Source: Shouchella sp047238345 (GTDB lineage Bacteria; Bacillota; Bacilli; Bacillales; Bacillaceae_D). Taken from it: a stretch of DNA of 64,000 nt. How positions within the stretch are numbered: position 1 is the first letter of the stretch; the number at the start of each line of letters is the position of its first letter. Shown here one piece after another: positions 15,711 through 23,911 of this stretch. The stretch is from the NCBI RefSeq assembly GCF_047238345.1, contig NZ_JBDFMQ010000001.1, positions 1,488,001-1,552,000 of the forward strand, given 5' to 3'. The translations under genes and the position numbers were made by a program. The notes beneath the pieces were generated by a model. It did not search any database. It saw nothing but the letters and a program-made list of their open reading frames with translations, and was not told the origin of the DNA.

Positions 15711-16817
15711 ATGGAAAAAATAATCGTCATTGGTGGCGGTATCATTGGATTATCCATTGCATTACGACTAGCCAGTGAAGACGTACATGTAACGATTTTA
15801 GAAAAAGATTCGTGTGGTGGCCAAGCGTCAGGAGCGGCAGCAGGAATGCTCGCTCCTTTTTCTGAGATTGGAGAAGATCAAGATGTTTTTTTTGATTTTA
15901 GTTTGGCGAGTTTAACTTTATATCCGGAATGGCAAGCGTATGTAAGAAAAACGTCGGGTGTCGATTTTGAATATTCAAAATCAGGCAGCCTTCATTGTGT
16001 CTATCATGAAGCTGATTTACTTCCTCTTTACACGAGATCGTCTTGGCAGAAAGTCTATAATAAAGACGTGCAAATTTTGAACCAAGAAGAAGTGCTTGCG
16101 CTTGAGCCACACTTATCAGAAGAAATAAAAGGAGCAATATACTACCCAAATGAAGCACACATTTATGCACCTGATTTTGTAAAAGCGTTACTTGAGGCGT
16201 GTAACCGTTCGTCCGTTGACGTTCGTGAACATTTAGGAGAAGTAGAGATCCTGTCCTCATCCCCTAATGATGTGCAAGTAAGAGCGAGTGATCAAGTGTT
16301 TGAAGCAGACCAAGTCGTTGTTACAACAGGGGCTTGGGCACAGAAGCAAGCAGAGACATTAGGACTTAACCTGCCAATCTACCCAATACGGGGTCAAATA
16401 TGTGCGTATCGTCCGAATGAGCAGTTACTTAATCATATTGTCTATACGAGTCAGGGCTATCTCGTTCCAAAAGCAAATGGTACAATTGTCAATGGAGCTT
16501 CAGAAGATATTGCAGGATTTGAAACATCGGTTACAGCAAAAGGAATAGATCGCTTAAAGCGCTGGAATAAAAAAATACTGCCTGCCCTTCAAGATGAAAC
16601 GTCTATTCATGAGTGGGCCGGCTTACGACCAGCTACACAAGATGGTTTTCCTTATATTGGTCGATTAACCGAGCATCCAAAGGTTTATTTCGCATGCGGG
16701 CACTATCGAAATGGCATCTTGTTAAGCGCGATTACGGCAAAGGTTGTAACGGAAGATTTATTAGGACGAGACGTTTCGTTTCCGCTAGAAGCTTTTCATC
16801 CAGAACGTTTTTCGTAG
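15711..16817 (+). CDS. thiO: Glycine oxidase (thiamine pathway)
   Basis: A flavoenzyme that oxidises glycine to the imine used by ThiG. The FAD-binding motif IVIGGGIIGLSIALRLA (about 4-20) followed by VTILEKDSCGGQASGAAAGML is typical for the DAO family; the C-terminal HEWAGLRPATQDGFPYIGR and CGHYRNGILL complete the signature. Length is 368 aa. The presence of thiO rather than thiH shows the aerobic Bacillus route. AGGAGAGG precedes the ATG. Confidence 0.92.
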   Translation: MEKIIVIGGGIIGLSIALRLASEDVHVTILEKDSCGGQASGAAAGMLAPFSEIGEDQDVFFDFSLASLTLYPEWQAYVRKTSGVDFEYSKSGSLHCVYHEADLLPLYTRSSWQKVYNKDVQILNQEEVLALEPHLSEEIKGAIYYPNEAHIYAPDFVKALLEACNRSSVDVREHLGEVEILSSSPNDVQVRASDQVFEADQVVVTTGAWAQKQAETLGLNLPIYPIRGQICAYRPNEQLLNHIVYTSQGYLVPKANGTIVNGASEDIAGFETSVTAKGIDRLKRWNKKILPALQDETSIHEWAGLRPATQDGFPYIGRLTEHPKVYFACGHYRNGILLSAITAKVVTEDLLGRDVSFPLEAFHPERFS

Positions 16818-16826
16818 GAGGGAATT

Positions 16827-17624
16827 ATGCAAACGGCTAAAGTGTTATCGATTGCTGGCTCAGACTCAGGCGGGGGAGCTGGCATTCAAGCGGATATTAA
16901 AACAGGACAAGAGCTAGGTGTTTATACAACAACGGCAATCACCGCTTTAACAGCTCAAAACACATTAGGAGTGGAAGACGTTTATCCGGTTCCGCCAAGT
17001 TTTTTAGCGCAACAGCTCCATGCTGTCCTTGCCGACATTGGTACAGATGTCATAAAAACAGGCATGCTTGTAAGTGGTGAGCATATTCGTGTGGTGTGTG
17101 AAGTCATTGATAAGTATAAAGTGAAGCAGGTAGTAGTGGATCCCGTTATGGCATCAACAAGTGGTTCTGGTCTTTTAAATGATTCCGGTATGCAGCAACT
17201 CACACAAACACTTCTACCTCGTACGACAATTTTTACCCCAAACATTCCCGAAGCTTTATTGATAATAAATGGCGAAACACCTAAAACAATTGCAGATTTA
17301 AAGGAAATCGCGGTACAATTACATCAGCTTGGTCCTTCAGTCGTCGTGTTAAAAGGTGGACATTTTGAAGGCGATGCGATTGACGTTTATTATGATGGAG
17401 CGATATTTGAACTCCTTAGCCATGAACGAATTAATTCAAATGACACCCATGGAACGGGCTGTACATTTGCTTCGGCTATCGCTGCTGAATTAGCAAAAGG
17501 GAAGACGGCGTTAGAAGCAGTGAAACTTGGCAAAGCATTTATAACAGAGGCAATTCGTCACGGGTTGAAAATTGGCTCAGGCAAAGGACCGACGAATCAC
17601 GCCGCATATAATCAGCATAGATAA
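16827..17624 (+). CDS. thiD: Hydroxymethylpyrimidine / HMP-phosphate kinase
   Basis: Phosphorylates HMP and HMP-P to the diphosphate used by ThiE. The ribokinase-like fold is shown by SIAGSDSGGGAGIQADIKT (about 8-26), DPVMASTSGSGLL, TIFTPNIPEA and the C-terminal anion hole DTHGTGCTFASAIAAELAKG. Length is 265 aa. Last recognised thiamine biosynthesis enzyme of the operon. GGAGGGA precedes the start. The homologous PdxK-type pyridoxal kinase is the main alternative, but context decides. Confidence 0.92.
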   Translation: MQTAKVLSIAGSDSGGGAGIQADIKTGQELGVYTTTAITALTAQNTLGVEDVYPVPPSFLAQQLHAVLADIGTDVIKTGMLVSGEHIRVVCEVIDKYKVKQVVVDPVMASTSGSGLLNDSGMQQLTQTLLPRTTIFTPNIPEALLIINGETPKTIADLKEIAVQLHQLGPSVVVLKGGHFEGDAIDVYYDGAIFELLSHERINSNDTHGTGCTFASAIAAELAKGKTALEAVKLGKAFITEAIRHGLKIGSGKGPTNHAAYNQHR

Positions 17625-17635
17625 GGGGTATGAAG

Positions 17636-18202
17636 GTGAGAAGGCACTGGGTTGTATTCGTATTACCAGCTATTTTAATGGTATTTATTGCGGTTGGAGG
17701 CTTTATTTATTTGGATCAAGATGAAACAGTAAGCAATGAAGAACTTCGACAAGAGATCGATTTAACGGCATCTTTAATGGACGAGGAGACTGTACGCATT
17801 GAGTGGGAATGGCCGCAGATGCCGACAGAAGGGATCTTTGGAACCGACTATATTGGACTATCGTTTGATGGAGACTTTGGTTCGATTGAACCAGGCATGG
17901 TGACATTGCCGGTTGAGCCAGAGCAAACGTTTCAGGGAACCGTGGTTGAAAACGGTATTGTTTTTCCATTTCCAACTGAGATGCAAGACCATCAAGGTGT
18001 TGGCACTAGAGGAACGATTATACAAGTGTTACCAGAAAACGTGAACGTTGAAGACATTGAAATTTCTCTTTTACACACATGGACAAATCATGAAGAACTT
18101 ACGTTGGAAGATGCCACGTTCGCTCAACCTCAGTTTGGCGATGCGACCAATGTTTTGCATTGGGTACGAACATATGAATGGAATGAAATCGTTGAGAATT
18201 AG
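17636..18202 (+). CDS. Hypothetical membrane-anchored extracytoplasmic protein
   Basis: A 188-aa protein with an N-terminal membrane helix (about 5-25) and an acidic, beta-rich ectodomain containing IEWEWPQMPTEGIFGTDYIG. No family is recognised. AAGGGG lies 1 nt before an ATG at 17630 but 7 nt before a GTG at 17636, so GTG is the likelier start. It begins 11 nt after thiD and its end overlaps the next gene, placing it in the thi transcript. Nothing in the protein itself suggests a thiamine role. Confidence 0.65.
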   Translation: MRRHWVVFVLPAILMVFIAVGGFIYLDQDETVSNEELRQEIDLTASLMDEETVRIEWEWPQMPTEGIFGTDYIGLSFDGDFGSIEPGMVTLPVEPEQTFQGTVVENGIVFPFPTEMQDHQGVGTRGTIIQVLPENVNVEDIEISLLHTWTNHEELTLEDATFAQPQFGDATNVLHWVRTYEWNEIVEN

Positions 18203-18944
18203 CGGAATGTCATTTCAAAAAGGGATATTTTTTATGGCAAATCAAACCATAGCTTGTGCATACCATGACAAAAAAGGTACGCTGCATGCTTGGGCAAAAC
18301 CTCGAAGTGCTAAAACATTTTTGAAGGCAGGTCAATTGGTTTGGAAGACGGCGCCTTTATGGTTTCAAGCGATTTGCGTGGGGATGGTTCTCTTAATAAT
18401 TGGGCCAAAACTTTTACCAATTGAGTGGGCTGGTTTGCCGTTCTACAGTTTCTTTTATTTGCTATTTGGAACACATTTTTTCTTTCCAACCGAACTGAAA
18501 CGCTATCATGCCGCAGAGCATAAGGTCTTTAGTACGGTAGGGAGAGTGAATCACAAGACTCGGAAACAAGTAGCAAGAGCTTCTGTTCGTAATCGAGGTT
18601 GTTCAACAGGTTTGGTTGTTCTCTATTTTTTTAGTACCATCGTTTTAACCGCTTTAGCAATGTTTGTTCTGTCGTTTACGTTAAGCCTAGCTAGTGCATC
18701 GTACCTCTCTTTACTAGTCGTGCTCTTCTATGTTTACAATCGCAACCATGTCATAAGCAAAACAATCGACAGAGTCGTATTGCCGGTTTCTTACTGGCTC
18801 CAAGAAAATGTAACGACGAAGACACCGAAAAAAGAGCATCTTGAAAGCGCCATAGAATCGTATGTTCACCTTGCAAAGGTTGAATTTTCACCAGCTTTGT
18901 ATCTACAGAGAATTGAAAAGAGGGAAGAAGAATGGCAATCGTAG
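18183..18944 (+). CDS. YqhQ-like DUF1385 membrane protein
   Basis: A 253-aa integral membrane protein with the DUF1385 core RYHAAEHKVFS and a following NRGCSTG segment between two pairs of membrane helices. The early stretch ISGMSFQKGIFFMANQTIA aligns in pattern with the family's GG-x-A-V-x-EGVMM start, so a start upstream of it is needed; ATG 18183 is chosen, overlapping the previous gene by 20 nt. The frame is open further upstream. Function unknown. It overlaps the yqgV-like start by 13 nt. Confidence 0.7.
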   Translation: MKSLRISGMSFQKGIFFMANQTIACAYHDKKGTLHAWAKPRSAKTFLKAGQLVWKTAPLWFQAICVGMVLLIIGPKLLPIEWAGLPFYSFFYLLFGTHFFFPTELKRYHAAEHKVFSTVGRVNHKTRKQVARASVRNRGCSTGLVVLYFFSTIVLTALAMFVLSFTLSLASASYLSLLVVLFYVYNRNHVISKTIDRVVLPVSYWLQENVTTKTPKKEHLESAIESYVHLAKVEFSPALYLQRIEKREEEWQS

Positions 18945-19246
18945 ATGTAACAATTATCCCAATTGGAACGAATGGTCCAAGTGTGAGTCGTTATGTGGCC
19001 AACATCCAAGAACTTTTAGAAGAGTTAGCACAAACATACGACATTCAATCTCAATTAACACCGATGAGTACATTAATTGAAGGCGAAGTTTCAACATTAC
19101 TAGATGTTGTCAAACGTATCCATGAAGTTCCTTTTGAGAACGGAATTGAGCGAGTCGCAACGAATATACGAATTGATGATCGTCGTGACCAAAAAGCAAG
19201 CTTCCAAAGTAAGATTGATGCTGTTCAAGCGAAAATGAAAAAATAA
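18932..19246 (+). CDS. yqgV: MTH1187/YqgV family thiamine-binding protein
   Basis: A 104-aa ferredoxin-fold protein of the UPF0045 family: VDVTIIPIGTNGPSVSRYV at the start and GIERVATNIRIDDRRD near the C-terminus. Members bind thiamine or HMP-like ligands and have been linked to thiamine salvage. Its place at the end of the riboswitch-led thi transcription unit, overlapping the DUF1385 gene by 13 nt, supports such a role. Followed by a strong terminator. Confidence 0.85.
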   Translation: MAIVDVTIIPIGTNGPSVSRYVANIQELLEELAQTYDIQSQLTPMSTLIEGEVSTLLDVVKRIHEVPFENGIERVATNIRIDDRRDQKASFQSKIDAVQAKMKK

Positions 19247-19260
19247 CGAGTGTTGAAAAA

Positions 19261-19310
19261 GAACAAAAAAAGACGGTTCAGCCATTTGGATGAACCGTCT
19301 TTTTTTGTTC
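19261..19310. terminator. Strong bidirectional terminator
   Basis: A perfect 20-bp stem (19261-19280 with 19291-19310), with A-rich outer left arm and T-rich right arm, ends the thi-yqgV transcript. It also faces the convergent yjcH-yjcG-yjcF genes. Confidence 0.93.
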
Positions 19311-19353
19311 GCTTTTCACGAAAGTAAAGATTGTTAAGTAAGGGCGTAACAAT

Positions 19354-19791
19354 TTATCTAAGCCTCTTTTTCATCGCAAAGTGAGGGATTCCTGCCTCAT
19401 AAAAGCGCTCAGACTCTTTTTGATAACCTAAGCGTAAATAAAAATCGAGAGCTGGTTCTTGGGCATTTAAAACGAGTTCACAGATGCCTTTTTCAGAGCC
19501 GATTTCTTCTACTTTACGCATGAATTGTTCACCAAAGCCTTTGTTTCGAAAAGGTGTGAGCACGCAGACTCGTTCAATTTTTCCTTTTTGATCAAGAATG
19601 CGCATTCGAGCAGCACCAATCGGCTCATGGTTGGACTTAAGTAAAAGATGAATAGCAGAGTTGTCGTGAAAATCACGCTCCAAGTCTTTTGATACGCCTT
19701 GTTCGTCAATGAAAACATGCTCTCGTATGGAGAAACACTGGTCGATGTCGCTTTGTTTTGTTGCAACTTGAACCGTAATAGTATCAATCAT
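19354..19791 (-). CDS. GNAT family N-acetyltransferase (YjcF-like)
   Basis: A 145-aa acetyl-CoA-dependent acyltransferase. The acetyl-CoA loop is visible as ERVCVLTPFRNKGFGEQFM (about 72-90, Q/R-x-x-G-x-G/A) and the C-terminal FYLRLGYQKESERFYEAGIPH is typical of the YjcF/ElaA-like group. Its start overlaps the stop of the 2H phosphoesterase gene (ATGA). The trio acetyltransferase, 2H protein and esterase equals yjcF-yjcG-yjcH of B. subtilis. Substrate unknown. Confidence 0.85.
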   Translation of the reverse strand: MIDTITVQVATKQSDIDQCFSIREHVFIDEQGVSKDLERDFHDNSAIHLLLKSNHEPIGAARMRILDQKGKIERVCVLTPFRNKGFGEQFMRKVEEIGSEKGICELVLNAQEPALDFYLRLGYQKESERFYEAGIPHFAMKKRLR

Positions 19792-20312
19792 GCTTGTTTA
19801 CCTTGAAGAATAAATGTTTCGTAGACCGTCCACGATTCATTATCAAGCTGATAAAGGAGTTGAATTCGATCAATGGTTTCTTGATGAGAAACCTCACTCA
19901 TTTTTAACTGCCCGACGATGTCATCGTGTTCAGCTTGTTGAAGTTTTTGTGCAATCGTAATGTGTGGAATGAACACAGAGTGCGCACGATCCGTTGAAAA
20001 TGGTTCTTCGTAAAGTCTCTCATTAAGCCAAGTTAAATGAGCATTTTCTTTTAATTTGTAATAGATCGTTGTGGATTGTGGAAAAAATGTATCAACTTTA
20101 TAGACATCAATTTTAATAGGAGGGCATTGATTAGCAATTTCTCTTAAAGCTGAAATAGCAGTCGGTAACGCTTCATCCGTTAAAGAAAAACGCTCTTTTA
20201 CCGTGATATGAGGTGGAATATTTGCATAATGAGCATCGTAACGTCTTCTGTAGCCATTGGCGACGTCTTGAAAAGGTTTAGATGGGAATAGAACAATTCC
20301 ATAATTCAACAT
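19788..20312 (-). CDS. yjcG: 2H phosphoesterase superfamily protein (YjcG-like)
   Basis: A 174-aa cytoplasmic protein of the 2'-5' RNA ligase/2H phosphoesterase fold with two H-x-T motifs, PHITVKERF (about 34-42) and PHITIAQKL (about 116-124), which form the catalytic pair. Substrates are unknown; RNA 2',3'-cyclic phosphates or related nucleotides are typical of the superfamily. Middle gene of the yjc trio, overlapping the acetyltransferase start by 4 nt. Confidence 0.88.
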   Translation of the reverse strand: MLNYGIVLFPSKPFQDVANGYRRRYDAHYANIPPHITVKERFSLTDEALPTAISALREIANQCPPIKIDVYKVDTFFPQSTTIYYKLKENAHLTWLNERLYEEPFSTDRAHSVFIPHITIAQKLQQAEHDDIVGQLKMSEVSHQETIDRIQLLYQLDNESWTVYETFILQGKQA

Positions 20313-20325
20313 AGGAAAGCCTCCT

Positions 20326-21054
20326 TTATAATGGCAGTAACGTTTTCATACTAGGTGATAAATATTTTTGCCAGTGCGTCCATGTGTGATCACCTTCAAA
20401 TTCACTGTACGTGTAATGAAAAGGTTTTGCACGTAATTGTTCACTTAACTCGCGGTTTGGTTTTAGAAAATCAGCCGTGTCTCCGTCTGTCATTTTCACA
20501 ACATTTTCTTTCGTTCCAATGATGTGGTAAATCGATAATGCTTCTGTTTTGTTAAATTGGCTAACTTTTTCCTGCACAGTTTTATTGACGTAAGGTGAAA
20601 ACAATACTAGGTTTTTAAATAGTGTAGGATATTCTAGTGCAGTTAGCAATGAAATTGTTGCTGCCAATGAATCTCCTGCAAGAATCCGAGCCGCGGCCAA
20701 CGGTTCAACACTATAGCTCTCTTCAATTCTAGGTAGTAACTCACAGGCGAGAAATCGAGTATAAGCAATATGAGTCTCGTTATCTGGGTGATACCAAGTT
20801 CTTCTCATTGATACACTTGGATAAGGGACGCCAACAACGATTACTTCTTCAATTTCCATATCGTTAATAAGCGTATCAACGTGTCGGTGGATACGTCCAA
20901 GTCGAAAAAAGTCTTGTCCGTCTTGACAAATCATTAAACGATATGATTTTAAGGGTGTGTAGTTAGCTGGTAAGTAAATCGATAATGAAATGCTATCTTT
21001 TAAATATTCACTTTCAATTGTCATTTCTGCTAAACTGCCTTCGATGTTAGCCAT
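20326..21054 (-). CDS. yjcH: Putative esterase (YjcH-like alpha/beta hydrolase)
   Basis: A 242-aa alpha/beta hydrolase of the enterochelin-esterase/esterase D group. The nucleophile elbow is GDSLAA in ARILAGDSLAATISLLTAL; EGDHTWTHWQKYL near the C-terminus carries the catalytic His. No signal peptide. The frame is open further upstream, but AAGGAAG sits 7 nt before the ATG at 21054 and this start gives the usual length. First gene of the yjcH-yjcG-yjcF operon. Confidence 0.85.
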   Translation of the reverse strand: MANIEGSLAEMTIESEYLKDSISLSIYLPANYTPLKSYRLMICQDGQDFFRLGRIHRHVDTLINDMEIEEVIVVGVPYPSVSMRRTWYHPDNETHIAYTRFLACELLPRIEESYSVEPLAAARILAGDSLAATISLLTALEYPTLFKNLVLFSPYVNKTVQEKVSQFNKTEALSIYHIIGTKENVVKMTDGDTADFLKPNRELSEQLRAKPFHYTYSEFEGDHTWTHWQKYLSPSMKTLLPL

Positions 21055-21179
21055 TGATAACTTCCTTTCTACCTTCTTTTCTCTCATTAGTTTACCATAT
21101 TTCGATGAATAGCAGGGAGTACCCATTTTTTTGCTGATTTTATGATAAAATGAATGATTAAGGATAAACTAAAGTTACC

Positions 21180-21372
21180 TGAATGAATGTCAGAATTCAA
21201 AAAAACAAACACGTATTTAGTATGGCGTACGTTTTCTTCGGACAAGTCCACAGTCATGTTTTAAAAACGCATCAGTGCTATTCCCACAGGGGTCGCCGCC
21301 AATTATTAAGACGAATGTTGCGAATGATCTGACGGTTATGATTTATAAAGCTATCTTTACTAACCTGTAACA
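21180..21372. repeat. Intergenic segment resembling a dispersed Bacillus repeat
   Basis: No credible gene lies between the yjcH start and the small gene at 21421. On the minus strand this stretch contains GCGACCCCTGTGGGAATAGC (about 21274-21293) and GGACTTGTCCGAAGAAAACG further on. The first resembles a core (CTCCTGYGGGAANAGC) that I recall from dispersed non-coding repeats in Bacillus genomes. It may be a worn copy. This is recollection of a pattern, not a search result. Confidence 0.3.
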
Positions 21373-21420
21373 TTGACTCACCTAAATAAAATGAGTAGAC
21401 GGCTAATGGAGGAGTATATT

Positions 21421-21609
21421 ATGAGATCTAGAAAACCTCATTGGATTTACTATCGGGAAGTATTTCGCTCAAAATTCCAAGCTAAATGCATTCAAGCAAA
21501 ACTAGAAGATAACTGGCAAAATGGCTATGAAATTGGTCCTCTCGTGGAAGTGAAGCGATTGAAAACAAATAAGTATATTGTCCGTTACACCTATGATGAA
21601 GTGATTTAA
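21421..21609 (+). CDS. Small hypothetical protein (62 aa)
   Basis: A basic 62-aa protein starting MRSRKPHWIYYREVF, with a pattern of alternating aromatic and basic residues and a final beta-hairpin-like VKRLKTNKYIVRYTYDEV. GGAGGAG lies 8 nt before the ATG; a longer frame from 21373 lacks a ribosome binding site. No family is recognised. It lies 26 nt before the XRE regulator and may be transcribed with it. Confidence 0.6.
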   Translation: MRSRKPHWIYYREVFRSKFQAKCIQAKLEDNWQNGYEIGPLVEVKRLKTNKYIVRYTYDEVI

Positions 21610-21635
21610 ACAGCGAAAGGAAGGCGAAAGGAAGA

Positions 21636-21854
21636 ATGAGTGAGAGTCGACTAAGAATGCTGCGAATTCAAAAAGGCTTTAGCCTAGAGGAAGTTTCAAA
21701 GCAAGTAGGCATATCTGCAGGCTATTTATCACAAATTGAATCAGGAAAACGACAAGTTAATGCGATGATTTCAAATAAAATTGCTCAATTTTTCAATGTT
21801 TCATTAGATGATCTATTTGAAGCAACTCGTTATAAAACGATATGGGATTACTAA
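21636..21854 (+). CDS. XRE-family helix-turn-helix regulator (72 aa)
   Basis: A single Cro/CI-type DNA-binding domain: RLRMLRIQKGFSLEEVSKQ, then VGISAGYLSQIESGKRQ as the recognition helix (about residues 24-40). No ligand-binding or dimerisation domain follows, so it resembles the small YgzD/phage-repressor-like regulators. AAGGAAG lies before the ATG. No obvious operator was seen, and its targets cannot be told from this window. Confidence 0.85.
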   Translation: MSESRLRMLRIQKGFSLEEVSKQVGISAGYLSQIESGKRQVNAMISNKIAQFFNVSLDDLFEATRYKTIWDY

Positions 21855-21860
21855 TCAAGC

Positions 21861-21892
21861 AAAAAACTCCCCCTAATCATGTTAGAGGGAGT
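21861..21892 (-). terminator. fumC terminator
   Basis: Read on the minus strand, an 11-bp stem (21892-21882 with 21876-21866, one T-G pair) is followed by TTTTTT. It lies 12 nt after the fumC stop. Confidence 0.8.
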
Positions 21893-21904
21893 CAAGATTG
21901 AGCC

Positions 21905-23293
21905 TTATTTAGGTGAGATCATATTTGCGGGTACAACATATTCATTAAATTGTTCTTCTGTTAATAACCCACTACTAATTGCAGCGGCCTTTAATGTTGT
22001 ATTTTCAGCATGAGCTTTTTTCGCAATTTTCGCTGCGTTTTCATAGCCGATATGCGGATTTAATGCTGTGACGAGCATAAGTGATTCGTTTAGCAGTTGA
22101 TCCATTTTACCTTTATCTGCTTCCAAACCGATAAGACACTTATCGTGGAAATTATTCAAACCGTCTGATAGTAGGCGCATTGATTGTAAAACATTATAAA
22201 TAATAACTGGTTTAAACACGTTTAGCTGGAAATGACCTTGACTTGAAGCAAACCCTACCGCTGCATCATTTCCAAGTACTTGTGCGGCAACCATTGTTAA
22301 CGCCTCGCTTTGAGTAGGGTTAACTTTTCCTGGCATGATCGAGCTACCTGGTTCGTTTGCTGGAATAATGACTTCGCCAATGCCACAACGTGGACCACTA
22401 GCCAATAAACGAATGTCGTTGGCAATTTTAAAAGCGTCTGCTGCAAGGGCTTTTAAAGCGCCGTGGAAATAGACTAGTTCGTCATGACTTGTTAAACCAT
22501 GAAAATGATTTTCAGATGCTTTAAATGTTAACCCAATTTGTTGGCTTAGTTGAGCGGATACTTCTTCGCTAAAACCGATCGGCGCATTTAACCCAGTTCC
22601 AACCGCTGTGCCGCCAATCGTTAATGAACGTACGTGGTCAAGAGACTGTTCAATCATTGTTGAACACGTAGCAAGCATATGCTTCCAGCCGCTAATTTCT
22701 TGTCCAAACGTTAACGGAGTAGCATCTTGTAAATGTGTACGTCCGATTTTAACAACGTCTGCAAACTCTTGTTCTTTTGCAGCCAACGTTTCTTTAAATT
22801 GTTTTACAGCAGGAATTAGTTCATTTTCTGCAAAGATAACGGTTGCCACATGCATGGCTGTAGGAAATGTATCATTGGAACTTTGAGAGTGGTTCACATC
22901 ATCATTTGGATGAACGGTTACGCTTGTCTCCCCTTTTTCAGTTAAGTATTCATTTGCTAAATAAGCAATTACTTCATTCATATTCATATTTGATTGAGTG
23001 CCGCTGCCGGTCTGCCACACAACAAGGGGGAAGTGGTCCTCTAAGCCACCAGCAATAATTTGATCTGCTGCGTATGTAATCGCTTCGACTTTCTTAGCGT
23101 CTAGACCTTTCAATTTACCATTAACGATCGCAGCAGCTTTCTTTAATTCTGCAAAAGCTCGGACGACTTCAAATGGAATCTTCTCAGTACCAATCTTAAA
23201 GTTCTCTAAACTACGCTGCGTTTGTGCTCCCCAGTACTTATCAGCAGGAACTTGAATTTCTCCGATTGTATCTCTTTCTGTACGCGTTTTCAT
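21905..23293 (-). CDS. fumC: Fumarate hydratase, class II
   Basis: Interconverts fumarate and L-malate in the citric acid cycle. The 462-aa protein has the class II signature GSSIMPGKVNPTQSEALTMV (about 316-335), VWQTGSGTQSNMNMNEVIA (about 93-111) and HPNDDVNHSQSSNDTFPTAM. N-terminal RTERDTIGEIQVPADKYWGAQTQRS distinguishes it from the aspartase at 12.5 kb. Monocistronic, minus strand, with its own terminator. Confidence 0.95.
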   Translation of the reverse strand: MKTRTERDTIGEIQVPADKYWGAQTQRSLENFKIGTEKIPFEVVRAFAELKKAAAIVNGKLKGLDAKKVEAITYAADQIIAGGLEDHFPLVVWQTGSGTQSNMNMNEVIAYLANEYLTEKGETSVTVHPNDDVNHSQSSNDTFPTAMHVATVIFAENELIPAVKQFKETLAAKEQEFADVVKIGRTHLQDATPLTFGQEISGWKHMLATCSTMIEQSLDHVRSLTIGGTAVGTGLNAPIGFSEEVSAQLSQQIGLTFKASENHFHGLTSHDELVYFHGALKALAADAFKIANDIRLLASGPRCGIGEVIIPANEPGSSIMPGKVNPTQSEALTMVAAQVLGNDAAVGFASSQGHFQLNVFKPVIIYNVLQSMRLLSDGLNNFHDKCLIGLEADKGKMDQLLNESLMLVTALNPHIGYENAAKIAKKAHAENTTLKAAAISSGLLTEEQFNEYVVPANMISPK

Positions 23294-23434
23294 TTTTAAT
23301 CATCCCTTTATCCCTAATTTCATGACGCATATCTATCATACCAAAAAACAACATGAAACTTAACGAAAATACAAAAAAAGAATTGAATTTGTCGAATGAA
23401 CAAACCGAACAGCCGTCTAATTGAAACCATCCAT

Positions 23435-23470
23435 AAAAAAGTCGCCAACGTATGATTTACGCTGACGACT
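23435..23470 (-). terminator. msrA-msrB terminator
   Basis: On the minus strand, a 13-bp stem with two wobble pairs (23470-23458 with 23452-23440) is followed by TTTTTT, just after the msrB stop. Confidence 0.75.
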
Positions 23471-23476
23471 AAGGGT

Positions 23477-23911
23477 TTATGAGAATAATTTTTTATAGAC
23501 ACTGTATCCTTCGTCATCTAGTTGTTCTTTTGGAACGAAGCGTAGCGCTGCTGAATTAATACAGTAGCGAAGACCATTTGGACCAGGTCCATCTGGAAAC
23601 ACATGTCCTAGATGGGCGTTCGCTTCTTTGCTTCGTACTTCTGTTCGAACCATAAAATGGCTTCGATCTTCTTTTTCGAGGATTTCTTGATCTTCAATTG
23701 GTTTAGTAAAGCTCGGCCAACCGCAGCCAGCATCGTACTTATCATTTGAAGAGAACAAGGGTTTACCAGAGACAATGTCCACATAAATGCCATCTTCTTC
23801 ATGATCGTAATAGTCGTTTTTAAAAGGTGGCTCTGTCCCATTTTCTTGGGTAACATGGTATTGCATTGGTGTTAAGGTTTTCTTTAACTCTTCAGGTGAT
23901 TTTTTTGTCAT
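23477..23911 (-). CDS. msrB: Peptide-methionine (R)-S-oxide reductase
   Basis: Reduces the R-epimer of methionine sulfoxide in proteins. Landmarks are GCGWPSFTKPI (about 58-68), HFMVRTEVRSK, HLGHVFPDGP and the catalytic Cys in RYCINSAALRF (near the C-terminus). The two CxxC pairs of zinc-binding MsrB are absent. 144 aa from the chosen ATG at 23911, which follows AAAGGAGAT; the ATG overlaps the msrA stop by 4 nt, giving a coupled msrA-msrB pair. Confidence 0.93.
   Translation of the reverse strand: MTKKSPEELKKTLTPMQYHVTQENGTEPPFKNDYYDHEEDGIYVDIVSGKPLFSSNDKYDAGCGWPSFTKPIEDQEILEKEDRSHFMVRTEVRSKEANAHLGHVFPDGPGPNGLRYCINSAALRFVPKEQLDDEGYSVYKKLFS

Noticed and set aside
15320..15757. 145-codon minus-strand frame across thiG and thiO
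   Set aside because: Lies fully opposite two certain genes, Pro/Ile/Ser-rich, no ribosome binding site.
23320..23517. 65-codon minus-strand frame after msrB
   Set aside because: It overlaps the msrB gene and its terminator; hydrophobic composition comes from AT-rich intergenic DNA and no ribosome binding site is present.
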